Below are positions 1 through 12,900 of a DNA stretch of 64,000 nucleotides, piece after piece. The stretch is from NCBI GenBank assembly GCA_036877525.1, contig JAZGTH010000104.1, positions 2,326,001-2,390,000 on the forward strand, given 5' to 3'. Made by a program: the position numbers and the translations under genes. This stretch comes from Chromobotia macracanthus (Eukaryota; Chordata; Actinopteri; Cypriniformes; Botiidae). Within the stretch, counting starts at the first letter, position 1, and every line of letters begins with the position of its first letter. The notes beneath the pieces are model-generated. The model made no database searches and was not told where the DNA came from. It saw only the letters and a list, made by a program, of their open reading frames with translations.

Positions 1-320
1 AGAAATAAAGAAATATGCTCTGTGACACCAAACTGTCTTTTAAATCACAATGTCTGGCTGTAATCAAGAGTTATAATAAAGCAATGATGTAAAACAGCAT
101 CAGAATAGTTTATGGCATCAGTACTTTAAGACAATACAACTTTAAAACAATTAAACTTTACAATCACTCAGAAACTTTCTGGAGGGCTTGAGTGACTTTC
201 ACCAGATCAGCAGCGAGTGAGGTCAGAGATTCATTCTAGCAGAACCGCACAATAATCCAGACATGTGAAGCCCTGAAGATGTACATCTAAACTGTGTATC
301 TGAGACTCCTGCTTGTGCTG

Positions 321-415
321 TGATTGGCTGACAGCAGGAGAACAGAATGGGCACTGATTGGCTGACAGCAGGAGAACAGAATGAGCACTGATTGGCTGAC
401 AGCAGGAGAATGGAA
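321..415. repeat. 34-bp tandem repeat, about 2.8 copies, carrying inverted CCAAT
   Basis: Copies start at 321, 355 and 389, exactly 34 bp apart. Each begins TGATTGGCTGACAGCAGGAG, so each carries an inverted CCAAT box (ATTGG) in the same phase. Copies differ by single substitutions, which indicates a recent local expansion. Confidence 0.85.
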
Positions 416-700
416 GTCAAGGTGACCAAAGCTCCATTTTGCCCTCAAACTAAATGTACAGCTCTGTACAACAGACGTCTGTTAGCTTTCTTAGCTGTGT
501 GCCATGTTTAAAGTCCACAGGAAATGACATTTATAACATTTAATTTTTGCATAGTGTGATGCACTTTTGTGATAAACGTTTAGAGAAAAAATGTCAGGTT
601 TTATACACTAATAAATACAAAAACACTTTTCTGCTTTTGTCTGTATTTTTCCTCACATATCGCAGCTTTTGCATGTCAAATTGCTTGAGATTCCTCATTT

Positions 701-746
701 GTAAGTCAGTTTGGATGAAAGTCTGTTAAATGACTACATGTAAATG
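701..746 (+). repeat. Fish SINE 3'-tail fragment
   Basis: The stretch has the conserved tail found on many teleost tRNA-derived SINEs: GTAAG, then TTTGGATGAAAG, then a CTGxTAAATG-like end. No tRNA-like head precedes it, so it is a 5'-truncated copy. Confidence 0.5.
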
Positions 747-1620
747 TTCATGTAAAAAAGGGCGTTTCATCAGACTCTCCTGAAGCACAGTCAACAACTT
801 TTTCTTGTGGGATGTGGCTGAATGTCAAGAAAACCTCTGAGAGCAGTTCAGTGTAACCTCATGCTTAAACTTCCTTCTCTAACCATCATCCGCTGTCATC
901 TGAAATATATGAACTGGCTTTAAATTCAGAAGATATTAATGAGGCTGCATTACTTACAACAGCATCTTAAAATCATGTCCACATAACCAGCAGAACAGTA
1001 AAGTCATCTCAGAAGTGCAGCATGAAAACGTTACTGCATTGTCTCTGGAGTTAGGTGTGCCATGAATCACGCACAATAAAAGCAGGAATATGTTTTATGC
1101 ATTATTAAATACCAAGGAAGGAGCATCAATCTATAACTGAAAAAAATACAGAAAAAAATATTATAAAAAATATATTTAATTTTTGCACTTTTCATTCCCT
1201 GCCAGGGTTTCTATGGGCCTTGTTATTCACAATAACAATAAATGTCATGATACAGTCATGATGAGTATAGATGACAGTCCAACACAAGCATGTGCCATCC
1301 CACGCGATGCAGACGACAAAGACGGTGTAACTATGAGGAAAAATTATACACACAAGTGTATAGCAAATTAAAAAAACAACAAGAGAACTAACATGTGAAT
1401 TACTGGCTGTTGGAAAGTACTAGCAATGAAAATAAACCCATGTAAAACACAAAGTTATTAACACAGAAATGTGCAGAATTTCATTTGTTTGTTTTCGGTG
1501 TGCTTCATGTGTAGCACCGTTAATAAGGCCTCTCAGAGAACTGAAATGCTACATCACGGCTGTTCACGTAACAAACACGTAAAAAGGATCAACTGACGTC
1601 GCCAGCGTTTGTCGTTTGTT

Positions 1621-4600
1621 TCAGACGACTACAACAGTCTGAACTTCCATTTCATCAGGTGAGGCGATGACGTACTGCTCCTCCTGTTCCACTGTCTCAA
1701 CGTTCTCAGACGTTACCACGGTAACTGTGGCGTGAGGCGTCTCAACGGCGTTCTCTGTGGTCGGGTCGAGGATGGTGCCGTCGCTAATGGCATTTGCGAG
1801 TGTCATTGCCATCTGCTCGGTCAGGCTCTCCGGCGTGGCGATGGTGATCGTGTCGCCGCAGTCAGAAATGCTGGGGGTCTCGTCGGCGGACACATTGCGT
1901 ACAATGATCCGGTGGCTTCCGTGTGATTGGCTGACGATCTGCTGCACCACCTTCATGATGTTGCTGTCCAACTGTGGCCGGAAACATCAAACGCGATTGA
2001 AACTATTTGTCTTTTTGGCAAACACGAACCATCCTGCTGTGATCTAAACAGTAAGAATAAAAATACCTGCTGCTGACTGTCTTGAATTATCGTCACCCCA
2101 TCTGCGTGAGTTTCCTCCTCAGCTGGTGTCTGCAAACAATGACCCATGCTGACTGGTTTAGCCACTTAATAAGCACATCCTGTCATATAAGACACACACA
2201 ACTGTCGTGTAAGCACCAGACAAGTACTGTAAGAGTCAGACCTGTATGATGTATTCCTGAGTGTCAGCCACCACTGAGGAGAACTCCACCAGGAGAGCAT
2301 GAGGGTCATCTGATACGATGCTGGTGGCCACGTTCTCTGCTGGAACCTCCTGATCCTCAGAGCTGCCTGTGTTTTCAGAGTCCTTCTGCTGCACGTGGAA
2401 ACATCCTCCTGAACACACCCACACACACATATACACACATTTTAACACACACAAACATTAACACACACATATATGCACACACATATATATGCACATACAA
2501 ACACAATCAAATACAAATAAAAACACAAAACGGCTACATTCACACTCTGTTATTGTTTGTTAGTGTGACTTCAGAAAAGTTTGAATGTGGCACTTGAGTT
2601 GTATGGACAACTTTCATGTGCTAAGAAGAGTCTTTACATCTTTGTAGGTCATGTTATGTTTATGTTGACTGTATGTCTTGTAGTGGCCATTTTTAAACAT
2701 GAGTTGCAGTATAGAAATCATTCTACAGATGGATCTTCCCACCTTTAGCTCGGAGGTGTCGGTTCAGGGTTCCGTGCTCGGCAAAGCCCCGCCCACAGTT
2801 GGAGCACTTGTAGGGTTTCTCTCCCGTGTGTTGTCGGATGTGACGCACCAGAGCGCTCTTCTCCCGGAAGCTGCGGGAGCAGTGCGGACACACGTACGGT
2901 TTCTCATCTCCGTGGGTGCGATGGTGGACCTGCAGAGCGTTCTGAAGCACAGCAGATCTCACGTGATAATGCAGCAACAGAAGGATGGTCTCTGCAGGCA
3001 CCCAAGCTCTTTATCTCACCTTGGTTTTGTAGCTCTTGTGGCAGAAGCTGCAGTGGTACGGCCTCTCGTCTGAGTGAGCTCTCATGTGCTCTCGCACATG
3101 TCCGATGGCTTTGAAGAGTTTGCCGCACTCGCCACATCTGTAGCGTCTCTCGCTGACGTGAGTCTCCATGTGTTTCTTCAGCACGTAGCCCGTCAGGAAC
3201 TCCTTCTGACACGTCAGGCACTTGAATGGCTTAAAACCTGCAGTTATGTTAACATATTAAACCTTATTGAAAAGTGTTACCAATAAACATATATCAATTA
3301 AAATGTAATAAATAAATATTCAGAGCTTTTAACAGCTTAAGGCTCACCAACATGTCCTTTAACATGGACCCTCAGATACGCCAGAGTCTTAAACATCCGC
3401 TCACAGTGAGGACATTTGTACAGTTTAGACTCAGAGGTCTCTCCTTCCTTCACAGAGGAGTCCTGCTACAGACAACAACAAACACACAACTCAACATTCT
3501 TCAACGCAGATGTCTTTCACTATTAAACTGAACAGAACTGTCTGTGCTCTCCCTCAATTCTAATGAAATGTGTGTCAGCACAGCCTGATAAACTGACCGG
3601 CGTCTCGCTCACAGTCTCCACGCACTCTTCTGTCAGCTGGATCTCAGTCAGTCTGCCCTCACCCTCAGGACCCTGCAGCGTGGGTTTAGGTGACTGCGTC
3701 TCTGCCTGCTCCGCTGTCTCTGTGGTCTCCAGCGCGATGCCTGAGTTAATAATGGCCTGACAGATCAGATTGTCTGCTTCAAGCACTGTTGCGGTCTCAG
3801 GCTGGGACAAAACCTGTGCAGAACAGACAAACTGCATAAAACCAGTGTGTAATATGATGTAAATACACCAAGCTTTGAATTCAGGTCCAATTCAGGTTCT
3901 GCAAAGTTGAAGAAACACCTGAAGAAGCTAACCAAGGTCTTTAGGATCACATACATTACAGGTAGCAGCATGTGTGTTTGAATTTGGAAGGTGAGCAGCT
4001 CTGAATAATATGATGAGAAATGTCATGGTGTGAAGTTACACGTGATAAGCATCAGACCTGCTGCACTTGTCCAGTCTCATCCAGCACCTGGATCTGGATG
4101 ATCTCCTGTCCAGCTTCCACCACATTCACCACAGGAAGCTGTTCCTTCTCAGAGACGGGAGAAGACGGCTGAACTTCTGAAACCACAGAATGAGAAGATC
4201 TAAGTTCTTCTGGAAACACAGAGTCATGGAGAGCGCAACATTCAAAGAACAAGTTACAAAGAACATACAAACAAGCACTAATCAAGTATACTGCCTTTCT
4301 TCTCTTTCAAGATCTCTCTGAGACCTGAGTTACCTTTCCGAGCTCCGTCTTTGCTCACAAGTATCTCTTTACACTGACTGTAGCGAATCTTCTCAGTGCA
4401 GGGCGTCAGAGACTTCAGATGTCTTGTTAGAGCTCCAGACTCTCTGAAGGCCAGCCCACACTGACTGCAGCGGTACGGACGCTCATCTGACACAGGAAAT
4501 GACATCAGCATTCTCCAAATGACATCCATGAAAACCAAAACGGCACTTTGTGTAGTTTAGTTTTACCTGTGTGTCGCCGTGTGTGTCGGATCAGTGAGCC

Positions 4601-6103
4601 CTTCGTTCTGAACGCAGTCCCACATATGTCACACTTAAAGTCCTTCTGATCCATGTGTGTGAACATGTGTGTTCTCAGAATATTCGTCTGTGAGACACAG
4701 ATTAATTGCTTATAACTCACCCCATCATTAGACAGTTTTACATGCGTATTTCCAGCATAAATAAGACATTTATAAAGCTATACTACCTTTAAGAATAATT
4801 TGATTATATTGAAAAGACATTCAAAAATAATAATAATAAATATGAATAACTGTACCGTTTTAAAGGTCTTATCACATTTGTTACAAATGTATCGTCCCTC
4901 TGGGTTCATCTTCAAAACTAATTTAGCCGAACTGGAGCTCTCGTCTTCTTTCAGTAAACGGCGTCTTTTCTTTCCTTCAGGACGTTTGTCCCCCTCATCT
5001 ATCAGAAGAAAGAGATTTGAATTATTATTCAGGAAAAACAACACTGATAAATCACCTTCAGAATGAACAGATTCTTTTGGAAAACACACAGCAGGTTTTG
5101 ATCACTGCTGGGTCACGTGAAAGAGTCTTAAACATGTTCCACAAATCTTGAAACAGCTGGTTAACACTCACAACACAGCCGGTGTGTGAAATGAAATGCA
5201 CTCGACCTGTGCTGCTTCCAGCTTCATCAGAGGAACGCTCATGTTCACTGCGCTTCATCTCAGCGGAAGCACCTCCATCAGGCTCAGCGTTTGTCTGATG
5301 CAGAAGAAACACGATGCAGCCATATTCACCTCAACTTATTATACATTATTAAACAGAAATGTTTATTGTATTACACAACTCTGATGGTGACGTTTCTGAC
5401 CCCAGAAGAGGTGAGCTGGGCACTAAACTCTTCATTGTCCTCGTAAACGTGTCTACAAACCTGCTGGTCGCGCCGTGGCCGCTGACAGCTTCTGCTGAGT
5501 TTATGTTGGATGAAAACATCCAGAGCGGAGAATTCCTGCAGACATCTGCCACATTTATGAACATCCTCATCTGCAGAAACACCAGCAAAAACATCCGCCT
5601 TTAAATCACATAGAAACTTCTCCTGGAGCTTAATACATCTTCAGAAAGAATTCAACATGAACCTCAGATATTATTAATGAACATTAATATCCTTGCAAAC
5701 TGTGATCAAACATTATAGGATCTATGAGACAACTCAAGTGGCACAACTTACCCCCTGTTTGCCTTATGTGGCATATGTAAATATTGCACACAGAAACATG
5801 TATGTCACTGAAAGCAGTCTTAAGTGATCGTTTGAACTAATGCACACAGTAAACATGTTAATATGTACATCTGTAAAGCTCCGTCCAGCACAGATCAATG
5901 GCGGACAACATTAGCAGTTTAAAGCATATATCATAACAGCTAACCGAGACGCGGGCCTGCGATTAATCGCGGTTTATCGTGCGATTGTACCCGATCACAG
6001 CGTTTCTACCTTCGTCTCCAAGCGCGGCTTGGATGGTGATGATGTTGCTATGCTCCGTCTGGTCGCAAACTGTTGCTGCCGTATTATTATTTTCTTCGCT
6101 CAT
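1621..6103 (-). CDS. e4f1: Transcription factor E4F1 (C2H2 zinc-finger protein), 14 exons
   Basis: E4F1 is a nuclear C2H2 factor that binds CRE/ATF-like E4F sites and, in mammals, acts as an atypical ubiquitin ligase for p53 and controls cell-cycle and mitochondrial genes. Exons (minus strand): 6010-6103, 5461-5570, 5207-5294, 4856-4998, 4567-4687, 4334-4486, 4058-4176, 3598-3813, 3348-3465, 3020-3237, 2743-2941, 2242-2408, 2067-2129, 1621-1971. Phases join cleanly to give 719 aa. In order: an acidic N-terminus; a degenerate finger (KCGRCLQEF...H) in exon 2; three fingers in exons 4-6, the third of C2HC type ending in HLKSLTPC; an acidic middle (exons 7-8); six fingers in exons 9-11, the last lacking its final His; then the conserved VEFSSVVADTQEYII and DTITIATPESLTEQ blocks. 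The start ATG (6103) opens MSEENNN and lies in a CpG-rich promoter. The human protein has the same finger arrangement, so identity is secure. Confidence 0.96.
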
Positions 6104-6240
6104 GTCGCTCTCGCGCTCCGTCTCTGTCGCAACGCCGCTGCGGGGAAAACATGGCGGATTTACGACCTCGTCGTCATAACAACGGCGGGGCGGGCGGGGT
6201 AGGGGAGGCGCTTACGTCACGCGGATTCAAAATAAAGGCG
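6104..6240 (-). promoter_or_regulatory. e4f1 CpG-rich promoter with YY1-type and CRE-like sites
   Basis: A GC-rich stretch lies directly upstream of the e4f1 start. It holds a YY1-type AACATGGCG (6148-6156), G-rich SP1-like runs (6184-6208) and TTACGTCAC (6212-6220), a CRE/E4F-like half site. The 53-bp minisatellite begins where this GC-rich block ends. The transcription start was not determined. Confidence 0.6.
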
Positions 6241-9056
6241 CTTTCATACGGTGATCGTAACTATAAGAAACCTACAGAAAACGTTAATATAACCTTTCAT
6301 ACGGTGATCGTAACTATAACAAACCTACAGTAAACGTTAATATAACCTTTCATACGGTGATCGTAACTATAACAAACCTACAGTAAACGTTATTATAACC
6401 TTTCATACGGTGATCGTAACTATAACAAACCTACAGTAAACGTTATAATTTAGGGATAACAAACCTACAGTAAACGTTATTATAACCTTTCATACGGTGA
6501 TCGTAACTATAACAAACCTACAGTAAACGTTATTATAACCTTTCATACGGTGATCGTAACTATAACAAACCTACAGTAAACGTTATTATAACCTTTCATA
6601 CGGTGATCGTAACTATAACAAACCTACAGTAAACGTTATTATAACCTTTCATACGGTGATCGTAACTATAACAAACCTACAGTAAACGTTATTATAACCT
6701 TTCATGCGGTGATCGTAACTATAACAAACCTACAGAAAACGTTATTATAACCTTTCATACGGTGATCGTAACTATAACAAACCTACAGTAAACGTTATTA
6801 TAACCTTTCATACGGTGATCGTAACTATAACAAACCTACAGTAAACGTTAATATAACCTTTCATGCGGTGATCGTAACTATAACAAACCTACAGTAAACG
6901 TTAATATAACCTTTCATGCGGTGATCGTAACTATAACAAACCTACAGTAAACGTTAATATAACCTTTCATACGGTGATCGTAACTATAACAAACCTACAG
7001 TAAACGTTAATATAACCTTTCATACGGTGATCGTAACTATAACAAACCTACAGTAAACGTTAATATAACCTTTCATACGGTGATCGTAACTATAACAAAC
7101 CTACAGAAAACGTTAATATAACCTTTCATACGGTGATCATTACTATAACAAACCTACAGTAAACGTTAATATAACCTTTACTAACACCTACGTAAACGTT
7201 CATACGGTGATCGTAACTATAACAAACCTACAGTAAACGTTAATATAACCTTTCATACGGTGATCGTAACTATAACAAACCTACAGTAAACGTTAATATA
7301 ACCTTTCATACGGTGATCATTACTATAACAAACCTACAGTAAACGTTAATATAACCTTTCATACGGTGATCGTAACTATAACAAACCTACAGTAAACGTT
7401 AATATAACCTTTCATACGGTGATCGTAACTATAACAAACCTACAGAAAACGTTAATATAACCTTTCATACGGTGATCGTAACTATAACAAACCTACAGAA
7501 AACGTTAATATAACCTTTCATACGGTGATCGTAACTATAACAAACCTACAGTAAACGTTATTATAACCTTTCATACGGTGATCGTAACTATAACAAACCT
7601 ACAGAAAACGTTAATATAACCTTTCATGCGGTGATCGTAACTATAACAAACCTACAGAAAACGTTAATATAACCTTTCATACGGTGATCGTTACTATAAC
7701 AAACCTACAGAAAACGTTATTATAACCTTTCATACGGTGATCGTAACTATAACAAACCTACAGTAAACGTTAATATAACCTTTCATGCGGTGATCATTAC
7801 TATAACAAACCTACAGAAAACGTTATTATAACCTTTCATACGGTGATCGTAACTATAACAAACCCCCAAAAAAACGTTAATATAACCTTTCATACGGTGA
7901 TCGTAACTATAACAAACCTACAGTAAACGTTATTATAACCTTTCATACGGTGATCATTACTATAACAAACCTACAGTAAACGTTAATATAACCTTTCATA
8001 CGGTGATCATAACTATAACAAACCTACAGTAAACGTTAATATAACCTTTCATGCGGTGATCATTACTATAACAAACCTACAGTAAACGTTATTATAACCT
8101 TTCATACGGTGATCGTAACTATAACAAACCTACAGAAAACGTTAATATAACCTTTCATGCGGTGATCGTAACTATAACAAACCTACAGAAAACGTTAATA
8201 TAACCTTTCATACGGTGATCGTTACTATAACAAACCTACAGAAAACGTTATTATAACCTTTCATACGGTGATCGTAACTATAACAAACCTACAGTAAACG
8301 TTAATATAACCTTTCATGCGGTGATCATTACTATAACAAACCTACAGAAAACGTTATTATAACCTTTCATACGGTGATCGTAACTATAACAAACCTACAG
8401 AAAACGTTAATATAACCTTTCATACGGTGATCGTAACTATAACAAACCTACAGTAAACGTTATTATAACCTTTCATACGGTGATCATTACTATAACAAAC
8501 CTACAGTAAACGTTAATATAACCTTTCATACGGTGATCGTAACTATAACAAACCTACAGTAAACGTTAATATAACCTTTCATACGGTGATCGTAACTATA
8601 ACAAACCTACAGTAAACGTTAATATAACCTTTCATGCGGTGATCGTAACTATAACAAACCTACAGAAAACGTTAATATAACCTTTCATGCGGTGATCGTA
8701 ACTATAACAAACCTACAGAAAACGTTAATATAACCTTTCATGCGGTGATCGTAACTATAACAAACCTACAGAAAACGTTAATATAACCTTTCATACGGTG
8801 ATCGTAACTATAACAAACCTACAGTAAACGTTAATATAACCTTTCATGCGGTGATCATTACTATAACAAACCTACAGTAAACGTTATTATAACCTTTCAT
8901 GCGGTGATCATTACTATAACAAACCTACAGTAAACGTTATTATAACCTTTCATACGGTGATCATTACTATAACAAACCTACAGTAAACGTTATTATAACC
9001 TTTCATGCGGTGATCGTAACTATAACAAACCTACAGTAAACGTTATTATAACCTAT
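6241..9056. repeat. 53-bp minisatellite, about 53 copies, beside the e4f1 promoter
   Basis: A near-uninterrupted tandem array. The unit runs CATACGGTGATCGTAAC, TATAACAAACCTACAG, TAAACGTTAATATAACCTTT (53 bp; for example the starts at 7021 and 7074). Only a few positions vary: CATACGG/CATGCGG, ATCGTAAC/ATCATTAC/ATCGTTAC, CAGTAAA/CAGAAAA and TTAATA/TTATTA. Irregular units lie near 6440-6470 and 7180-7200, and one has a one-base insertion near 7862-7875. Most units keep three CpGs in AT-rich sequence. It is long range repetitive DNA, not coding. Confidence 0.97.
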
Positions 9057-9930
9057 TATAATTAAGAAGTATCTTGATTTTTAGTTGTTTTTATAAAATT
9101 ATTTAAAATAAAACAAGTTAAACTTGTAAGTTTTTTGAGGTCCTGGTTGAGAAAAAAAAGAGCTTTAATGTCATGTGGTATATCAGATACTGAGAAATGT
9201 GATGTATGTACAGTAATCACAATGAAACTGCAGTTAGTAACACAATATGAAAGCACTGATGAGCCTGAAGTATTAAATCGTTCTACAATATAGGACACAA
9301 TACCACAACAATGTTTTTTATTGTTATACTTAAAAAAAAGATCAAATACATTCAGCATACAGTGTTGAGTGTTGTTTGTGAACGACGTTTTAATGCATTC
9401 TGCAGTACATTCTTCTGTCGCTAATGCAGTGTTCAATGTTTCTGTAAAAGTGTCAAAATACTGAAGATAACTTGTATCTTCATTTAAGTCTCTCACTTAT
9501 TACGTTTTATTCAAGTGCACTTAAAGGCAAAATAACACATCTCAAACAAAAATGTACAAAATGCTTATTGCATAGATCACATTTACAGCATTACATCCCT
9601 CGATATTTACAAGGAAAAGGTTGTCGGTACCCGTGTAACTGTATTTAAGGCAAATAATTTACATTATTTTTCATTTGTTTAAGTAAAGTCAAACGTTTAT
9701 AGGAATGCAGTGTAATGAAACCACCTGATTAGAAAGGTTTTGTTTTTACAGAAAGAAAAAGAGAATTTTATGACTTATGCATCTTTTTGTAGTGGCACAA
9801 CTCCCAACAAGATCTTCAGTTAATAAGGAAGATCATGCGATGAGAAATTCTTCTCCTGTCAGTAGTAGTTTGTACGCAGGTCTGCAATACAACGGCAGTG
9901 CCGCATTTGGGATGTCTTTCCTGTTTGTTT
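9057..9930 (-). other. Presumed 3'UTR and downstream flank of the hexd-like gene
   Basis: AT-rich sequence between the minisatellite and the hexd-like stop codon. A minus-strand AATAAA (TTTATT at about 9506-9511) sits roughly 420 bp after the stop and is a plausible polyadenylation signal. A 144-codon minus-strand frame (9062-9496) lies beyond it. It is AT-driven, matches no family I know, and is not called as a gene. Confidence 0.5.
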
Positions 9931-12900
9931 TCATCTCATTTTCCCGGGCTCGTCTTTTGGCTGTCCATTGAGTTTAAAAATTCGTTCAACATCAACCACC
10001 ATCTCATGAAGCTTCTCAATGTGCTCGTTGACGTTCTCCTCCAGCCACTCCTCTAAAGTGTCTGGGAAATAGATGTCCTCCATGCTTCTCCTGAACGTCA
10101 GCAGAAATGTGTCCCACTCCTCCAGCAGTCTGAGCAGAAGAAAGTCAGAATCTGTCAGTTTATGATGCAGCAGACAGTCACATATATAAACCTCCTGATC
10201 AACTTAACTCAGCCTGACTGAAGAGACAGGCAAACAAACCTGAAGCTTTTCTTTATGATGGCAGGATTCTGTTAACAAACATCTTTACAGGGTTCCCACA
10301 AGGTCTGATCAATAATTTACTTCATTATATCATTTAAATCATTGTGATTTAGACCAACTAACTGGTGAATCTTTCAGACCATCATTTTCCCAACCCAGCT
10401 TGACTGAAGAGGTATTTTGCCATAAATCATCATTATGACTGTAAGCTTTACTCTACAGATCTACACAGAAACCATTTCAGTCAATTAAATATGTTAGAGT
10501 AAAATTTCAAAAATTACTTTTATAAGTAACAATTTCAAATGATGTGACTGTGGGAATTGTGTATTCAAACAATAACCAAAATGTTTCCGTAGAAACTAAA
10601 AAAAAGTCCACATATTTTACAATTCATTTTAACATTTTTAAAACATGGCATGAAAGTGCAAGAACAACATGCAAACTTACATTTTTAGTGAATGTTTGAA
10701 AAATCCAAGATTTCGAGGGTTTGCGAAGTTACGTTTGCGATGATAATGACTGAACGACCCTCTGATGTGGCTGCACAGAACCAGACAAACAAAATGTCTT
10801 CACACGCAACAAGTCCAAAGAGTAACGTTAAATACATACAGCCCTGCAGTCTGTGTAAACAAACACATTCACAAACACACTGCGAATCACTCACTAGCTT
10901 TTCAAGAGCTTTTCAATCGAACTCGCCAGATTGCTGTTGATCTTCTTCACCATTTCATAAATGTCTGAGCCAGGAAATGAACCCTTACTGCAGTCAAAGA
11001 CAGACAGAGAATCACTGTTTATAACAACATGCAGTGATTTAACCATTAAAACATAGTCAAGTTATTGCAGAACAAGATGCAGAAGAATATGTCAGTTTAC
11101 ATATCTTAATAGAGTCTTTAAAGACCACACTACGTTTAAACATTTGTGTAGGTAAAAAGCATGTGTACGATAATTTTTAATTATTGAATCATTAGTTTAT
11201 ATCATATACACACATTTTCTTCAGGTTTTACCGTTTGAGATGTGACAAAAAAGTCAAATGATGAGATATTGTTTCAGAAATAGAGAAGTTAAGAATGAAG
11301 AAGACTTGAGAAAAGTTTGTTAAAGTTTCAGAACAAAAGTGTCATACCAGTCATTTTGGTCCAGCTGAACGTCACAGCCCACGATGCGCTGTACTTCACT
11401 CTGTGCCTCACTATTAAATGTACCTAACACAACACAAACACACCAACATCCTGACAACTCTGCTTTACATATGTCATCTGCTTTGTTTATTAGTCACTTT
11501 ACTCTAGAAACCCACTATCAGCGCACAAGGAAGTTGAAATTAGTCTCAGCCAAGATTGAAATGATAATGTCCCGGCAACAGTTTGGAGTAGAAACATCTG
11601 AAATTCTTTTTCACGTTTGTGCAATAAAAATAAAATGTTTCCAGGTCATAGTCAAAGTCATTCAAAACAAACAACAACTATGTCAGACATCAGATCTGAT
11701 CTGACTCCAGTTTACTCTGCACTGCGCTCCTGTAGCTCAACAGGCAGAACATTAGCAGCGCAAAGGTTGTGGGTTTGATTCTTGGGAACCCACACACTCA
11801 TAAAATGTATGACTTGAATGTACTGTAAGTCTCTTTGGATAAAAGCATCTGCCAAATGCATTACTCTAAATGTAAAGAAGCAGTACAGTAACATATTGTA
11901 ATACAGTAACATACTGTACTTACTCCACAATGACTTCAGCTGGTTTTGGACACTCACCGTGTTTTAGTGTCTGCAGACAAACAGCCAGAGACGGAATGGC
12001 CACCGGCAGCAGCTCACACAGCACAGTGTGATGTTCATATCTTCAACACACACGCTTCTGTCAGTCAGTCAGTCTGTCTGAGTACAGAGATCAGACTGTA
12101 CAGCTGTCTGACTTACCTCTGCCAGCCCGTCAGTGTGATGCCCAGGAAGCTCACAGTCTTGTGCTCCGTCATGGACTCGATGACCTTCTGCCACTGCAGA
12201 TGGTTCTGCAGGTGATGACTGATGGGAGTCACTACCTGATCAATGCCAGAAGCTCCTTTAAAAGCGCTGGCAAACCACACGCCCTGAAATCCGGCCTGCG
12301 AGTACTTAGAGATGAGGTTACCTGAGTAAATATAAAACCAAGATCATGAATAAATAATAGGATGCTGTGAGTGAAGTACTATATTTGTGTTTCTAATAAT
12401 CAGTGATCTTAAAGAAAGGTAGGGTAGACAAGTTCAGAGAGGCTAGCAATAGCAAGCTAGCTTTGAAAGCGTAAGATCTCATCCTCCCTTCATAGCGCTC
12501 TCTAAAGCCATGCCTCCTCCAAGACATTTTATCATTTTGTCCTGCTCCTTCCACAGAAGATATATAAATATATTTAGACCACTTTATTTAGTGATTGCTA
12601 TCAGGATGTGAAGTGACTTTCAACCAGCATAAACAAAAATGTTTCTGGAAAATAAAATCACCTACACTGCTGAGTTTTGAGTTTTGTAGACCACTATAAC
12701 TTGGGCCTACGTGTAAATTTCTTTACAAAACTGAAATTCGTTTTAATTGATCTGTTAAATGGGCGAGTTAGACTGGATGGTTCAGAAAATGCTCAGCATG
12801 TTTGGCAAGTCATTCGATGTGGTTTAAGAAACATCTCCATACCTTCATCTGTGTTACGTCAGTGTTGTCAAACCTTCACTATTATTTTATTATATACAAA

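Larger units (their letters stand above)
1..1620. other. 3' flank of e4f1, no gene seen
   Basis: AT-rich sequence beyond the e4f1 stop codon. The part next to 1620 must hold the e4f1 3'UTR, but I could not place a convincing polyadenylation signal on the minus strand. It contains a 34-bp tandem repeat (321-415) and a SINE-tail fragment (701-746). The open frames on either strand are short and resemble no family I know. Confidence 0.6.

Noticed and set aside
6241..9056. A CRISPR-like array
   Set aside because: Units are contiguous with no unique spacers, the variants are point changes, and the context is vertebrate. It is a minisatellite.
9062..9496. 144-codon minus-strand frame beside the minisatellite
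   Set aside because: AT-driven composition, no family motif, and it lies past a polyadenylation signal of the hexd-like gene. There is no splice context.
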